Shown here one piece after another: positions 1-12,284 of a stretch of 64,000 bases of DNA. The position numbers and the translations under genes are program-made. The DNA is from Hanleya hanleyi. Taxonomy: Eukaryota; Mollusca; Polyplacophora; Lepidopleurida; Hanleyidae. The notes beneath the pieces were generated by a model. It was not told the DNA's origin. It did no database searches and saw only the letters and a program-made list of their open reading frames with translations. Numbering within the stretch: the first letter of the stretch is position 1; each line of letters opens with the position of its first letter. The stretch spans positions 1-64,000 of the forward strand of contig JAVTVY010047980.1 of assembly GCA_036873755.1 (NCBI GenBank). The letters are read 5' to 3'.

Positions 1-127
1 ATAATTTGTAAAATTGAAGAACTACACGTTCTAATTAAATTGTCATGTCATTAATCCAGTATTTCTCATTTTGATCCACAGAAAGGCAAGCTACTTAACA
101 TGGTGCATCGTCAGCCCACAAAACTAC

Positions 128-1025
128 ATCTGATGTGGGTCAGTGATACCAAACTGATCACAGCATCACCTGAAAAACCTGGAACAGTCACTATCATCAG
201 CTACTGGTGACTCACTTCGGGTCTCGGCTAAATATATCTGATGTGGGTCAGTGATACCAAACTGATCACAGCATCGCCTGAAAAACCTAGGACAGTCAGT
301 ATCATCAGCTTCTGGTGACTCAGTTCGGGTCTCAGCTAAATACACCTGATGTGGGTCAGTGATACCAAACTTTTCACAGCCCCACCTGAAAAACCTGGAA
401 CAGCCACTATCATCATGGTGACCCACTTAGGGTCTCAACTAAATACATCTGATGTGGGTCAATGATACCAAACTTTACACAGTCCCACTTAAAGTACCTG
501 GAACAATCACTATCATCATGGTGAACCACTTAGGGGCTCAACTAAATACATCTGATGTGGGTCAGTGATACCAAACTTTTCACAGCCCCACCTGAAAAAC
601 CTGGAACAGCCACTATCATCATGGTGACCCACTTAGGGGCTCAACTAAATACATCTGATGTGGGTCAGTGATACCAAACTTTTCACAGCCCCACCTGAAA
701 AACCTGGAACAGCCACTATCATCATGGTGATCCACTTAGGGTCTCAACTAAATACATCTGATGTGGGTCAGTGATACCAAACTTTTGACAGCCCCACCTG
801 AAAAACCTGGAACAGCCACTATCATCATGGTGATCCACTTAGGGTCTCAACTAAATACATCTGATGTGGGTCAGTGATACCAAACTTTTGACAGCCCCAC
901 CTGAAAAACCTGGAACAGCCACTATCATCATGGTGATCCACTTAGGGTCTCAACTAAATACATCTGATGTGGGTCAGTGATACCAAACTTTTCACAGCTC
1001 CACCTGAATAACCTGGGACAGTCAC
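128..1025. repeat. ~105-bp minisatellite, about nine copies
   Basis: A direct tandem array recognised by the recurring words GATGTGGGTCA and AGTGATACCAAAC, about every 104-108 bases. The first two units carry an extra CTACTGG/CTTCTGG stretch; later units are more uniform. The short minus-strand ORF at 166-426 is read through these units and is not a gene. Confidence 0.9.
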
Positions 1026-1072
1026 TATCATGTGAATTTGTGGATTGACAACACATATGCACATATTTCTGT

Positions 1073-1600
1073 GATGAAGACCTTTTTACCCCTCAGCCCA
1101 TAGGGCTGTGGGGTCTTGTCGTTGCCATGTACGTACGTCCGTCCGTCCTAGCGTCCGTCCTGGCGTCCGTCCGTCAACATGTTCTTGTCCGCTGAATATC
1201 TGCAGATCTATGAAGTCGGGCCCGACCAAACTTTGGTGAGAGCTTCCTGAATGTTGACTGATGAAATGATTAGATTTTCAGGTGGCTATGATGATTTCAT
1301 GATTTTTAATTATTATTTTTTATTATTTATTGATGGCTCAGCTTTTGCACTGTTATCTATGCCCATCAACATGTTCTTGTCCGCTGAATATCTGTAGATC
1401 TATCAAGTCGGGCCTGACCAAACTTTGGTGAGAGCTTCCTGAATGTTGACTGATGAAATGATTAGATTTTCACATGGTTATAATTATTTCATGATTTTTT
1501 TTATTATTTATTGATGGCTTAGCTTTTGCACTGTTATCTATGCCCATCGGGAACCGTTGGTTGCATGTTTCATTGTGAATTTTGAAGGTTCCCTGATACA
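1073..1600. repeat. Dispersed repeat with an internal ~190-bp partial duplication
   Basis: Starts with a short hyphenated palindrome (CCCATAGGGC between ACCCC and GGGGT) and a GTCCGTCC stretch. A block beginning AACATGTTCTTGTCCGC then occurs near 1177 and again near 1367. The tail (TTATTGATGGCT ... GCCCATCGGGAACC ... GGTTCCCTGATAC) reappears at 34262-34365, so this is an interspersed repeat, not unique sequence. No coding capacity is seen. A C-rich tract lies further on at about 1868. Confidence 0.65.
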
Positions 1601-2635
1601 AGGAAGATTCTCATTGAATGAAGGACAACAATTTTCTTTAATTTTGCTATTAAATTATTCTATTCTACATCATATGTTTTATCCTAAAACTTTTGCATGA
1701 ACCATATTTGTGTCCACACATTTAACTGGTGCAACATTTTTATCAATTTTTGTCACCAAACATGTTACTGTACCTTGGAAATTATTTCAAACGAGTGATT
1801 AAGAGAGCCCATTTTTAGCCTGACTCTGGGCAATTTTGAATCAGTTTGCATACCTGGAGTTTATGCACCCCCCCCCCCCCTAATGATAAGGGTAGGCCTA
1901 TGTCAATCAGTGTGTTTACTAAATCACACTTGTGCAATGCATAAATTGCCACCGATAAAGCTACACTTTCTTGCATGCTGTAATCCCAGCACACCACTCG
2001 CGTGAAACCTATATCTGTTTTATACGGTGTCCAGGGATTTTTTTGCAGGTTCCGATCCCAAACTCCCATTTCCTTTTCGTTATTCATTGAGGGTCCAATT
2101 TTTGTAAGTGAATTTCGGCGCAAATAGCCTGTGATCACTCCCAAAACAGAGGTTTATTAACATGAAATTCAATACCCAGCTATGCAATAGGATCGATATT
2201 GAGGATCCTGGGGGCTTTTTCTAGTATTTCCTTCAGAAATCCTTTCAAAATTGAACAACAACACCACTTTCGTTTTTTGTTTCTTTTGAGTTTTGGGCAC
2301 CCATATGTTTTCCGAAACTAAATTGGCTCTAGATGCAGCCCTGATCCTACTTTACTAAAAAAAACAGGCTGAGGGGTCCACGCACCTTTTAGGTGCTTGC
2401 CTGCAATTCATGTTATATCATTGACTGAGAAAGTGAACATATGCCTTGCCTTGAAGTATAAGTTATGTGCCATACTATTCATGAGTGACTTCCAAGAAGA
2501 ATATTTCATTTCCCCAGGCCATCCAAAATATTTTTGTGTTTGTCGTAATAATAAACGATATTGTGTTGGTAGGTATGTTTTAACTTTTGTTTCTTTTAAC
2601 TTTATCAAATACATGTAACTGTATCACTCCTTTTT
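1601..2635. other. Non-coding stretch, nothing recognised
   Basis: Short open frames at 1815-2144 (minus) and 2397-2618 (plus) show no domain, no codon pattern and no partner exons. Contains a poly-C run near 1868. I see no RNA gene or element end. Confidence 0.5.
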
Positions 2636-3859
2636 ATCCCATCGGCATATATGCTGGATGGGATTACATGTATGTCGTCACGCTGGCTGGCTGGCTGGAT
2701 GGCTGGATGGCTGGCTGGATGACTGGCTGGCTGGCTGGATGAACGACGTGACCGCTCTAAAAGGTGAACCGTTCCAGCTAGAGTCTTCAAATTTGGTATA
2801 CTGCATTGTTGGGTGGTAAAGCACAAGCCTATTGAAATTGGGCACATTTAGTTGATTTTTGTGGTTTCCAGCAACATAACGAAAAATATCCATATATAAC
2901 AACGTGACCGCTCTAAAAGGTGAACCGTTGCAGCTGGAGACTTCAAATTTGGTATACTGCATTGTTGGGTGGTAAAGCACAAGCCTATTGAAATTGGGCG
3001 CTTCTAGTTGATTTTTGTGGTTTCCATGTCAACATAACGAAAAATATCCACATGGTGACGTGACCGCTCTCAAAGGTGAACCGTTGCAGCTGGTGACTTC
3101 AAATTTGGTATACAGCATTGTTGCATGGTAAAGCACAAGCCTATTGAAATGGGGACATTTTGGTGGTTTTTGTGGTTTCCATGGCAATATAACGAAAAAT
3201 ATCCACATTTCGACGTGAATGCTCTAAAAGCCGAACCGTTGCAGCTGGAGACTTCAAATTTGGTATACAGCATTGTTGCATGGTAAAGCACAACCCTAGT
3301 GAAATTGGGGACATTTTGTTGATTTTTGTGGTTTCCATGGCAACATAACGGAAAATATCCACATGACGACGTGAACGTTCTAAAAGCCGAATCGTTGCAG
3401 CTAGAGACTTCAAATTTGGTATACAGCAATGTTGGGTGGTAAGGCACAAGGCTATTGAAATTGGAGTTTTTGCTGTTTCCATGGCAACAATGGAAAATAT
3501 CCACAGAATGAGGTTAATGCTTTAGAAACAGAACCATTGCAGCTAGACACTTCAAATTTGGTAGCATTATTGTGTGCTTGGTGTTTTTGCAGTTTCCTTG
3601 GCAACAAATGGAAAATATCCACAGAATGATATTAATGCTTTAGAAACCAAACCATTGCAGCTACACACTTCAAATTTGGTAGCATATTGTGTGGTAAATC
3701 ACAAGCCTATTGAAAGCCAACTTTCCATACAAATAAACATGACTGTTTTTCCCCCAACTACTTCTGTTTCCCCTTATTGAATGCCCTTCATCTGTCTATA
3801 CGGGAGATTTATATTGCTCATGTGAAAGGGACGGCAAGTTCACACTAGGCCGATGGGAT
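2636..3859. mobile_element. TIR-bounded non-autonomous element with ~160-bp internal repeats
   Basis: Begins ATCCCATCGGC (2636-2646) and ends with the exact reverse complement GCCGATGGGAT (3849-3859). Inside are a GGCTGGCTGGAT microsatellite (about 2680-2740) and about six degenerate ~160-bp tandem units, each with the words CTTCAAATTTGGTA, GTAAAGCACAAGCC and TCCA(T/C)GGCAACA. Later units shrink. The antisense ORFs of 100-144 aa here repeat with the units and are artefacts. No transposase is present, so it is non-autonomous or satellite-like. Confidence 0.65.
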
Positions 3860-3861
3860 CA

Positions 3862-5462
3862 AGTGTGGCCGTGGCCTCTAGTTTTCTGTGCAGTGCAGTC
3901 AAACGGTGCTGCACCTGCAATTTAGGAGGACACAAATTATGGGAGAATGGGTCACGGCCAACACAGAATTTATTTTGAAAACTGCGCTATAAATTCAGTT
4001 TTTTCATAAATTGCTTGGAATGCTATAAACCAAAAAAGCCTCAAATGTTTTTCTTTTTGGTCAGAAAATTTCATTGAATCCAATAGGTTTGTTTTGTCTC
4101 CAGGATGAACACTGTATTTTGTATGTACCTTGTCAGGAGATCCTGATGATGGGCTAGATATTAACATATGTTACTGAGAAATGTAATATAGGATGACGTT
4201 TAAATATTGAGCCATTAATAAATACCAGAATTTAAATTAAGAGAGAAAACACATTTTAGTCGGATATATATGGCAGCTACTTTCTTGTCCTGTGACAAGT
4301 TTGGAATCTTGATGAATAACCTCTGAAAGAAAGAGACTTCATTGCTTACAACAGGTTATGTATGTATTGAAGTTACAATAAAAAAATATTAACTTTTTGC
4401 TGGTGTCCACCACAGAATATGGCTTCTATATTTTTGCTAACTGTTCCAATATTATCGTTATTTTAATAATGTTATTGAATGACTTTTACTGATTTGTTTG
4501 TTCTGATTGTATGGCCTACCTGAATATAATTTGTTGATTATGATATTGCGATATTCATTTGTTTGTTTTTGGTATAGAGTGGCAATTCATTTCAAGTATT
4601 GGATGTTAGATTGTTAGATTTCTTGTAAGGAATGGTACAGTGTGCAAAAATAGAAATCAATAATGTCTAGACACTACGGTAATCCCTCTAATAATTCAAT
4701 CGCTTAGAAACGCTATTTAGATGCTAATTCCTCCACATATTCTGCCTATTTACAGTTCTGATTGTTCAAAACTGCTGGCAATTGGATTGCTCTTCAAGAT
4801 GTTAGCAAAGGAAGATGTCATTCAATCAATCTAATTCAAATTAAATCTTATCTGCTCCCCCATTTGGATATGTCGCTTGAAGGATCTAACAGGCTTGCAG
4901 TAACTTAAGTGTCAATCAATCCTGAGAATGCTTCATAGTGGTTAGAAGGGAACATTAATGATAGAGAATTTTTGGTTGGATCAGTTAACTTAGACGCCGC
5001 GCTGGCGGGGTTTCTTTTCATGTTGCCGTGGTCCCGACATGGCACCATAATACAGGGTAGATGCGACCATGATGTCATAATGCTATTCATGGTATGGGTG
5101 CTCAGAACACCAAATTCAATTGAAATATGTAAGATCGTATATAGCGACATGTACGATTTGGGAGTATTGATAGGATATTAATTTATTAAGATTGTTATTC
5201 AATCTAAATTTTTTAACTAATTGAGTTGAAAGGCAGTCTAAAATTGATTGAATTATTGGAGATATTACCATATGTACTTCTGAGTATCATTCCAAACAAC
5301 CTATGCATTATACCTGAACTACTAAGAGTATTTTGCAAATATTAGAGGGCACTCCAGTATTACATACACATGAGGGTGGGAAAGAGAGGCGTCTGCTCAC
5401 TGAATGTCTAGACTTTTCCCTATATAAAAGTTACGTATGGGTGGAACTAAAACAAATCAGAA
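3862..5462. other. Unique-looking AT-rich sequence, no gene seen
   Basis: Only short open frames without recognisable domains occur (3970-4167 minus, 4905-5150 minus, 4972-5181 plus). No tRNA boxes, tandem array or element end was recognised. Confidence 0.5.
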
Positions 5463-5675
5463 ATTTATGACCCAAACCTACACCTGCTTTGATCGATGCC
5501 TTAATCTCCGCCAGGAATACAATACAAACGATAAAACGGAAGTTTTAAAACAAAAGTTATCTCCCGTGGGGAGTTATCCCCCCGGGGAGTAGTCTCCCCT
5601 TAGGGGAGCTCTCTCAGCTCAGACAGGATATATATAGTCTGTCCACAGTATCCACTCCCTCTTTTCTCGTTTGTA
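5463..5675 (+). repeat. DIRS left inverted terminal repeat with TATA
   Basis: Matches, in reverse complement, 12285-12518. Contains nested short palindromes around GGGGAGTTATCCCCCC and CCCCTTAGGGG, and a TATA-like GATATATATAG near 5628. It therefore likely holds the promoter for the gag-side transcript. Confidence 0.85.
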
Positions 5676-5770
5676 CCTCGAGTGGTGCACGTCAGGGAGT
5701 TTTGCAATACAGTGCTAGTTGTTGTTATTCAAAGACTTGTTTATTTACGAAACATTTTCTTTCTTGAATA

Positions 5771-6102
5771 ATGTCTTCTGAGTATTCTGTCCCAATTCTT
5801 TCAAATTCTTGCCGTTCGTGTGGGCGAGTTTCGACACGTTTGATCGCCCTCACGCGTTGTTTCGCTTGTAAAGATAAATTATGCTACCGAAATAACACAT
5901 GTGCTGAAGGTTTGTCATGGGATTGTTCTTGGGAAAATCACGTATGTCTTATCTACTGAGATCTCCGATCTATCGGAGGTCGTTAGACGCGTTGGAAATT
6001 TCCTTAGTAGAAGACATCAAAATTTATGAGGATATTGGAGGTCCCGATTTGGTTTTGTCGCATAAATTGAAAAGCCCGGCATCTTCTTCTGTTCTCTGGT
6101 AA
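5771..6102 (+). pseudogene. DIRS gag-like N-terminal fragment
   Basis: An ATG-initiated frame follows the left terminal repeat by about 100 bases, as expected for the first ORF of a DIRS element. The first 62 codons carry a Cys pattern (CRSCG, CFACKDKLC, NTCAEG, then W residues) typical of DIRS gag N-termini. The frame stops at 5959, and a related stretch continues in another frame to 6102. Downstream to about 8.3 kb only scraps of frame remain. I infer an ancestral gag from position and Cys pattern. The protein is not functional. Confidence 0.6.
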
Positions 6103-7900
6103 TATACCGTCTAGAGGACCGTCGTACAAGAACTTAGCGAGATTGTACTGGCCTCCTTTGGCATAGCATTGTCTGTAGGCCTTGAGAAACCTGTGTCTTT
6201 GTTCAGACAAACAAAGGCCAGGTCCCGGTTGCTGGGGCACTCTATTGTCTCCAACGGACAAAAGAATTTGATCTTACCGCGTTGTCAGTTCACGGTCAAT
6301 TGGTCCGGCTGATTTTTACTATAGCGATAGAATCGTTCTGTTTTTGCCTTCACGTCTTATATCTTCCTCTGCTGTTTTGTCTAAAAGAAAACAACCTCTC
6401 ATTCTATGGAAGGACGGTTGTACTCGGCTTTGAATGTCCGGATTACGGATTTACAACCTCCACTTTCGGCGTATGTTGACATCGTTCCGTGTTTTCTGAT
6501 CGTCGCGCTTGTTATAACAGCTGCTTGGCCGAATGCTTACAGTGTCGGACTGAAGATTAAAAGAACACCGTTCTTGTTTCTCGTTCCAGACAGTTCAATC
6601 AGGAGGTTATTTGTCCTACGTTTGAACTGTACGAAATTGAACTAAGATTTTTCTTCACGGAATAGAAATGCTTCAACGTATTATAACTTCGGAGAATTAC
6701 AGGTTCTGCAGGGAATTTGCAGTCCGTCATTTTTTGTCGTGTTGTTGTTCTTGTGTTTCCGACTTTTTCCAGTTTTGGGAGTTTTCCTTCTATGCATGCA
6801 GTTCGTTGCTCCTACCAAAATTTAGTCTCTTGTTTTTTATCAAGTGTTATTCTGTTTATTTGATATCATGTGATCAAGAGAGAATTTGCAGAGTTTTTTT
6901 TTCTCTGTCTTTGAGTTTACGTGTTGTTGTTGTTGCGTTTGTCTTCGTTTTTACAAGTCAAAGCCATACACTACGGCTCTTTGTTACATATTAATGAGCT
7001 TTCTTATTACTCTTTTTGGTGTAATCAAGGGTGTGTTGAACAACAAAAGAAGTCACGTGATGTTTATTAAGAAATTGTGCTATTCTTTGGAACACATTTT
7101 TCTGTTAGTAAATATTGCATTGTGTTGTATTTATTTTTCACAACCAAATTTTCCCATCGGTATATTGAATTAGACGTACAATTCAAATTGGTTTGAGCTG
7201 TAATTTTATTTTCTTCTGAGAAATTTTTATTATTAGCTTGAGTGAGTTTATTTCTCCGAGAAATCTTTAGAATTGCTCTCGGTCGACAGATCATCGGCCT
7301 GGGACAGCATAAGTCTGTTCCATCGGGCGGTCTTCTTGTTCTTTGTAAGTTACTTGCGTCCGAGTATGTTTACCGGTTACAGCCTTGTAAGAAGAACCAC
7401 AGACTGCCTTGGCAGTATTTTTTCTCCTCGATAGCCTCGTCCAAACATCTTTTGGTCTACTGCATTTATTTCATCTTTATCTTTTTTAAGGTAAAGACAG
7501 CCGGGCGCGCTAACCGACTGCGCCACGGAGACTAAGCTGAGCTTGTCTATTTAAAAAAAAAATAAAAAAAATAAAACCGGATGATAATTTATTCTATTCC
7601 ATTTGAGGTTTTATGTGCAGTTTGGACCTCTAATAAGGGGGCGAGTCTAGATTGAACATTGTTTTGGTTGGTCAAGTCAATTTGTGAGATTTATGACCTT
7701 ATAGTTCATCTACCGGCGAGAGACATCAAAATGTATTGGCTCTCTTCAGGGAATTTTAAATTTTATTGAAGATCCTCCTACTTTACGTGGAAGTTTCTTT
7801 GTGTTGATTGTCGGGGATGTTACTACCACGGAGTAACGCTCTCGATTAACGCTGGGAACAATGAATGTGTTCATCTCCTAGATGCGTTTCAAATCTCATT

Positions 7901-8279
7901 AGACCGCACTGCGGTGGTCTAATGGTTAGAGCGTCGGCCTCGTAAGTGGTAGGTACTGGGTTCGATCCCAGGCCGGGTCATACCTAAAGACTTGAAAAAT
8001 GGAACTTGTTGCTCCCTCGCTTACGCTCAGCATTAAGAGGATAGAACAAGGACTGGTTCGCTCGGTGTCAGTATAATGTGACTGAGTGAGGTGTCATGTC
8101 TGCCTACGGCATGATATTTCAGTGGGACAGCACTATAAAATGGCAGCATTAGATCTGCTCTGTTACAAGTAGGTGCCCCTGTCCCTCCCCCTCCCCTCCC
8201 TTCCCTTCCCCATCGTGATATAGCTGAAAAAATGTTGAAAGCGACGTTAAACCCTATTCACTCACTCACTCACTCACTC
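7901..8279 (+). mobile_element. tRNA-derived SINE with CACT tail and target-site duplication
   Basis: The head is tRNA-like, with a polymerase III A box TGGTCTAATGG (7915-7925) and B box GGTTCGATCCC. The body contains a TATAATGTGACTGAG segment and ends GAAAGCGACGTTAAACCC followed by a CACTCACT tail. It is flanked by AAATCTCATT (7891-7900) and AAATCTCGTT (8280-8289), a 10-bp target duplication with one mismatch. It therefore inserted into the DIRS element by LINE-type target-primed retrotransposition. A 3' fragment of the same family lies at about 30630-30692. Confidence 0.92.
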
Positions 8280-8748
8280 AAATCTCGTTACAAGTCTCGC
8301 ATACTACGGCTGTTTTGTTTCGGACTCCACTGTGAATTTTTTTTTCCAGTTTCGACTACAGTGTTCAGTTGTTTTTCCATAACGTCGTTCCTGTTCTCCT
8401 CAACGTCGTTTCTCGTACATTTCTAAGGTTTTACCCTGCTCTTTCGTGAGCGTATATGTACAATAAATTGAACTGATTTGTAAGATTTTGGGAAAATCAC
8501 TACGCCGTTTCTCAAGCAACGCCATTAGCGTTTCGCATTACGTCGTTCCTGTTACACCTCGTCGACGTTCCATTACGTCGTCACGTGGTCCTCTTACTCC
8601 TGTACGTTTTTCTCATACATCTATTAGTCCTGCCCGTACGCCATAACGCCGTTCACCACGTCGTTCTTTTATACCTCCTTATCAGGGTCGTCAAGTTCGA
8701 CAGTTCCGGTCTCCATTTCTGGATCTTTTTCTTCATTGTATAGAGACT

Positions 8749-9169
8749 TTGGCGTTTGTTCGCCTGCACGTCTCTCGATGTCGATGTTTTTCTAATAAGA
8801 CGATTCGGCGATGCGTCTTTATCGCTGGGTTGACCCCCATCGATTTGCGAGATGCATATCTTTTTGATACCAATTCATCCTCGTTTTTCGGCGTTTCTCC
8901 TACGATTCACCATCGTCGGTCGTCGATTTCGTGTGACAAGTCAACATTCGGAGTCAACATCGCCCTTGTATCACTTTTATAGTCTTGGCTTTGTGTTCTC
9001 CATCTTGGAGCGTTCACATCGAGATTTACTTGCGGTGGTGCCCCTTGTGGTTCGATCACAGGAAGTTCATTTTTCAACTCTGTTATTCAAGCACAGAGAA
9101 AAAGTGACAGTCCCATTCTTCATTCAAATTGAAGAAAGCCATATGGTTACAGAGTGTGACACTTTGTAG
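8749..9169 (+). pseudogene. DIRS reverse-transcriptase fragment, frameshifted
   Basis: One frame (8749-8982) ends its recognisable part with TPIDLRDAYL. The adjacent frame (from 8852) continues with IPIHPRFSAF and FTIVGRRFRV. Together these are the N-terminal RT signature (LDLRDAY ... IP.HP) of DIRS-type polymerases, split by a frameshift near 8865. Beyond 9000 only loose similarity is seen and the catalytic box cannot be read. Its position between gag-like and recombinase-like segments agrees with DIRS gene order. Confidence 0.75.
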
Positions 9170-9771
9170 CTGATACCGTCAAGATTATGGTCAGTTATAG
9201 GCCAGTTTTGTTGCACTTCCTGTGGTCGAATTATGGGGGTATTACTGTGGGTTCGTCGTTACTTTGGGGACAGTTTTTCGTCTCTCTCCTTCAAGTGCTT
9301 CGTCCCGTATAGACCGTTGGACCAGTTTTAGACGTGGGCATTATAGTGGTTTGGTCATCAACTGGTAGGACTTGTCATTTCTACGCAGGACCTTAATCAT
9401 TATGGTCGCATTCTACTTCGGTCACTGCAGTGCCTTCTGTCTTATTACAGACGTTTTCCCTCAATCCATTAGTGCTGGTATTGACGTCTCTACTTCCACC
9501 TCTGTTTTTGGTGGCAGTCCCGCCACATCGTCATGTGGGGTGTTCATTTCCGGCTGATAGTCTAGGTTGGATGCCAGTCTTCACATCAATTAAAAAAAAA
9601 AAAAAAAAAAAAGACGATGTTTTCATCCAATCGGTCTTCTACATCGCAGCTATCAAGCGAAATGGGCCTATTTCGTCTCCTGGTGCCGAGAACGTGATGC
9701 CGATCCCGACTCTGCCTCGGTTTTTCCTTAGTAGCTGATTTCCTCCTTCACCTCCATCGTGATAAGAAGTT

Positions 9772-10589
9772 TCAAATCAGCACCTTTGAGGGGTATCGTT
9801 CTGCTTTGGCTAGGGTTTTACGTTTTTCTGCCGGCATCGACATTACTCTAAACGACAATATCTCTGCGCTCATTCGGTCTTTCGTGTTACAGTCTCGCCG
9901 TACTCGCCAGCTGTTTCCGTATTGGGATATTGGTGTGGTTCTGTGTGCTCTGATTCGTCCGCCCTTTGAACCCTTACAGTCCGCCTCTCTTAAGCTGTTG
10001 CCTACAAGACTGCTTTTCTGGCGGCTTTTGCTTTGGCGTCTAGTGTGTCTGAACTTCATGCTCTTGAGTGATCATCTATGACCTGGACGGCGGATTGGTC
10101 TCGCATTTTCTGTCGACCCATTCCTGAGTTCATCGCCAAAAATAAGTCTGTTCACCTAGGTCCGTGTGCTCAACGTTTGTTCTCCTTCCCTGCGTTATCA
10201 GACTTCGTGTATGACTTTGTAGACGACATTCTGTTATACCCTGTTTGAGCCATACGCCAGTACGAGTATGAGCTGGCCGAATGGGTAGAGTCGCGAGAAG
10301 AGTTATCGTTTATATCTCTCGTACCGTTCCCGGTCGTGTTTCTCGTCGTCTATTATTCTTGTCCCTTCGGCCGTATGCAGTGCGTGACATTACTAAGAAT
10401 TCCATTGCTTCGTGGTTGAAGAAGACCTTAAGTGGTCATATCAATTGGCCATTGACGCTCCCCCACTACTTTGTCCAGTCCTGTGCTTTGACGACAAACT
10501 TCTATTTCTATCTGAGAGATATGTCAGTGCTTTTAGATAGAGTGACCACGCTTGGACCACTGGTGGCTGCCCAGCTCGTGGTCAAGTAA
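9772..10589 (+). pseudogene. DIRS tyrosine-recombinase-like segment, disrupted
   Basis: The frame at 9806-10081 contains VLRFSAGIDITLN, ISALIRSF and RPPFEPLQSASLK. This string of short matches is characteristic of the recombinase domain that DIRS elements use in place of an integrase. After a break it resumes at 10281-10589 (SRRLLFLSLRPY, DITKNSIASWLKK), resembling the C-terminal part. The R-H-R-Y catalytic set cannot be assembled from what remains. The family would integrate circular DNA without target duplication, consistent with the lack of one here. A poly-A run at 9591-9612 lies just upstream. Confidence 0.75.
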
Positions 10590-10699
10590 CTTTTCAAAAA
10601 GAGAGAGGGGGGGGGGGGCATTTTTCATCATCGCAGCAAGTCAGCCAGCTTGCTGTATCATCTCTTCTCTCAGTCATATGATATGTCCACATACTACAT

Positions 10700-12030
10700 G
10701 ATCACCTAAGAAAGAAGTAATAGGTCAGCTTGCCAGCCACCGACTCTCAAGTCATCAATCACGGCCTGACACAATGAAGAGTTTTAATCTTTGCCTTTAC
10801 TGCAGGTTTGCTTGTGTCATTGCAGGTTGAAGCTATGACCTTCTAGATCATCTCAGCTGAGTCACCTTGCGGTCAACTCACAGTTCAACGTACAAAGAAC
10901 TGACACTTTTGTGACATTAATAATGTTTATTTTCAGGTCACCAGTGTCAGCAACAGTAAAGTACAGACAGTTGACAAAGACACAGAGTAGACTCAGAGAT
11001 TCCGCTGTCAACTCTCAACAGTCCAGTCTGCATCAAGGATTAAAGTACACAGAGTTGGACATAAGGCGGAATGTGGACTGACGATGGTGTCAGTTGGGCG
11101 ACTGGTATGGTACGATGGCGATTTCTCCCAACTCATACCTGCTTTACTTCTGAACTCAGGCACTCAGGTTCCTGAGTTACGATGGAGGTAATACTGCGCA
11201 CCACAACCACGATCACAGCTACATGGATGAAGTCATTCAAAAGATAAGTAACTTCTATTACTACTCCATAATTAACCACTGCGTCACCAACCAGGGTTCT
11301 TTTTGTTGAGAATTATTGTCATATCTCTGCTCTTTTTAGGCCACCTAAGAGAAGTAATAGGTCAGTTGGCCAGCCGCCATCTCTCAAGTTATCTTTTAAG
11401 GCTTGACACAATTACGATTTTAATCTTTGCCTTTACTGCAGATTTGTTTGTGTCATTTCAGGTTAAAGCTTTGATTTCTTCTTCCAGATCATCTCAGCTG
11501 AGTCATCTGCGTCCATCCTAGGGGGTCCAGTGTCAGCAACATGGACTAAACTACAGAGGATTGATGAAGACGTAGACTCAGAGCTTCCGCTGTCAACTCT
11601 CAACAGACCAGTGTCCGCATCAGGGACTAAAGTACACAGAGTTGGACATAAGGCGGAATGTGGACTGACGATGGTGTCAGTTGGGCGACTGGTATGGTAC
11701 GATGGCGATTTCTCCCAACTCATACTTGCTTTACTTTTGAACTCAGGCGCTCAGGTTCCTGAGTTACGATGAAGGTAATACTTCGCACCACTACCACAAT
11801 CACAGAACCGGACACCTTGTATGCTACATTGGCGACCAAAGATCCCAAATCATACATGCTGCCTTTCAAGTACTCATTCCGGCAAAAGTGCCTGAGTCCT
11901 GCACGGGAGGTATCATTGTGCTCCACATCCAAGACCACAGCTACTTGCATGAAGACATGCAACAAGATAATTAGCCACTTCTTATATCCATGACTACCTT
12001 CTGCGTTTCCGACCAGGGTTTTCTTGTTGA
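10700..12030. repeat. ~590-640-bp direct tandem duplication inside the DIRS element
   Basis: Words such as AATCTTTGCCTTTACTGCAG (10786 and 11422) and AAAGTACACAGAGTTGG (11043 and about 11629) recur in order. The two copies are diverged by small indels. Short open frames in both copies (for example 11530-11772) show no domain. It may be untranslated DIRS sequence that duplicated, or a separate nested insertion. Confidence 0.75.
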
Positions 12031-12135
12031 ATATTATTGTGTCTTGTTTGTGATTATCTCAGCGGATATTCAGCCTGCCATTGCAAATACAACAAGGCCG
12101 AGGTTCTCACCTCCAGATGTTGGTAGTGAGGCATA

Positions 12136-12222
12136 GATCAAAGCAGATGTAGGTTTGGGTCATAAATATTAAACATTTATAAACAATGTTACTATTTATA
12201 ACCAAACCAAACCTGCTTTGAT
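12136..12222. repeat. DIRS internal complementary region (circle-junction sequence)
   Basis: The first part (12136-12167) is the reverse complement of the extreme left edge (5463 onward, with one mismatch). The second part (12168-12222) is the reverse complement of the extreme right edge up to 12518. They are abutted with AAT/ATT at the joint. This back-to-back arrangement fixes both outer ends of the element and is specific to DIRS-type elements. Confidence 0.85.
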
Positions 12223-12284
12223 GTTATGGCCCTCCCATCCTTCCCCTCACTCCGCGGCCTTGCACACCACAGGTCTCGGTTTAT

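Noticed and set aside
128..1025. CRISPR-like regular repeats
   Set aside because: The whole unit is repeated with no unique spacers, and the context is eukaryotic. It is a minisatellite.
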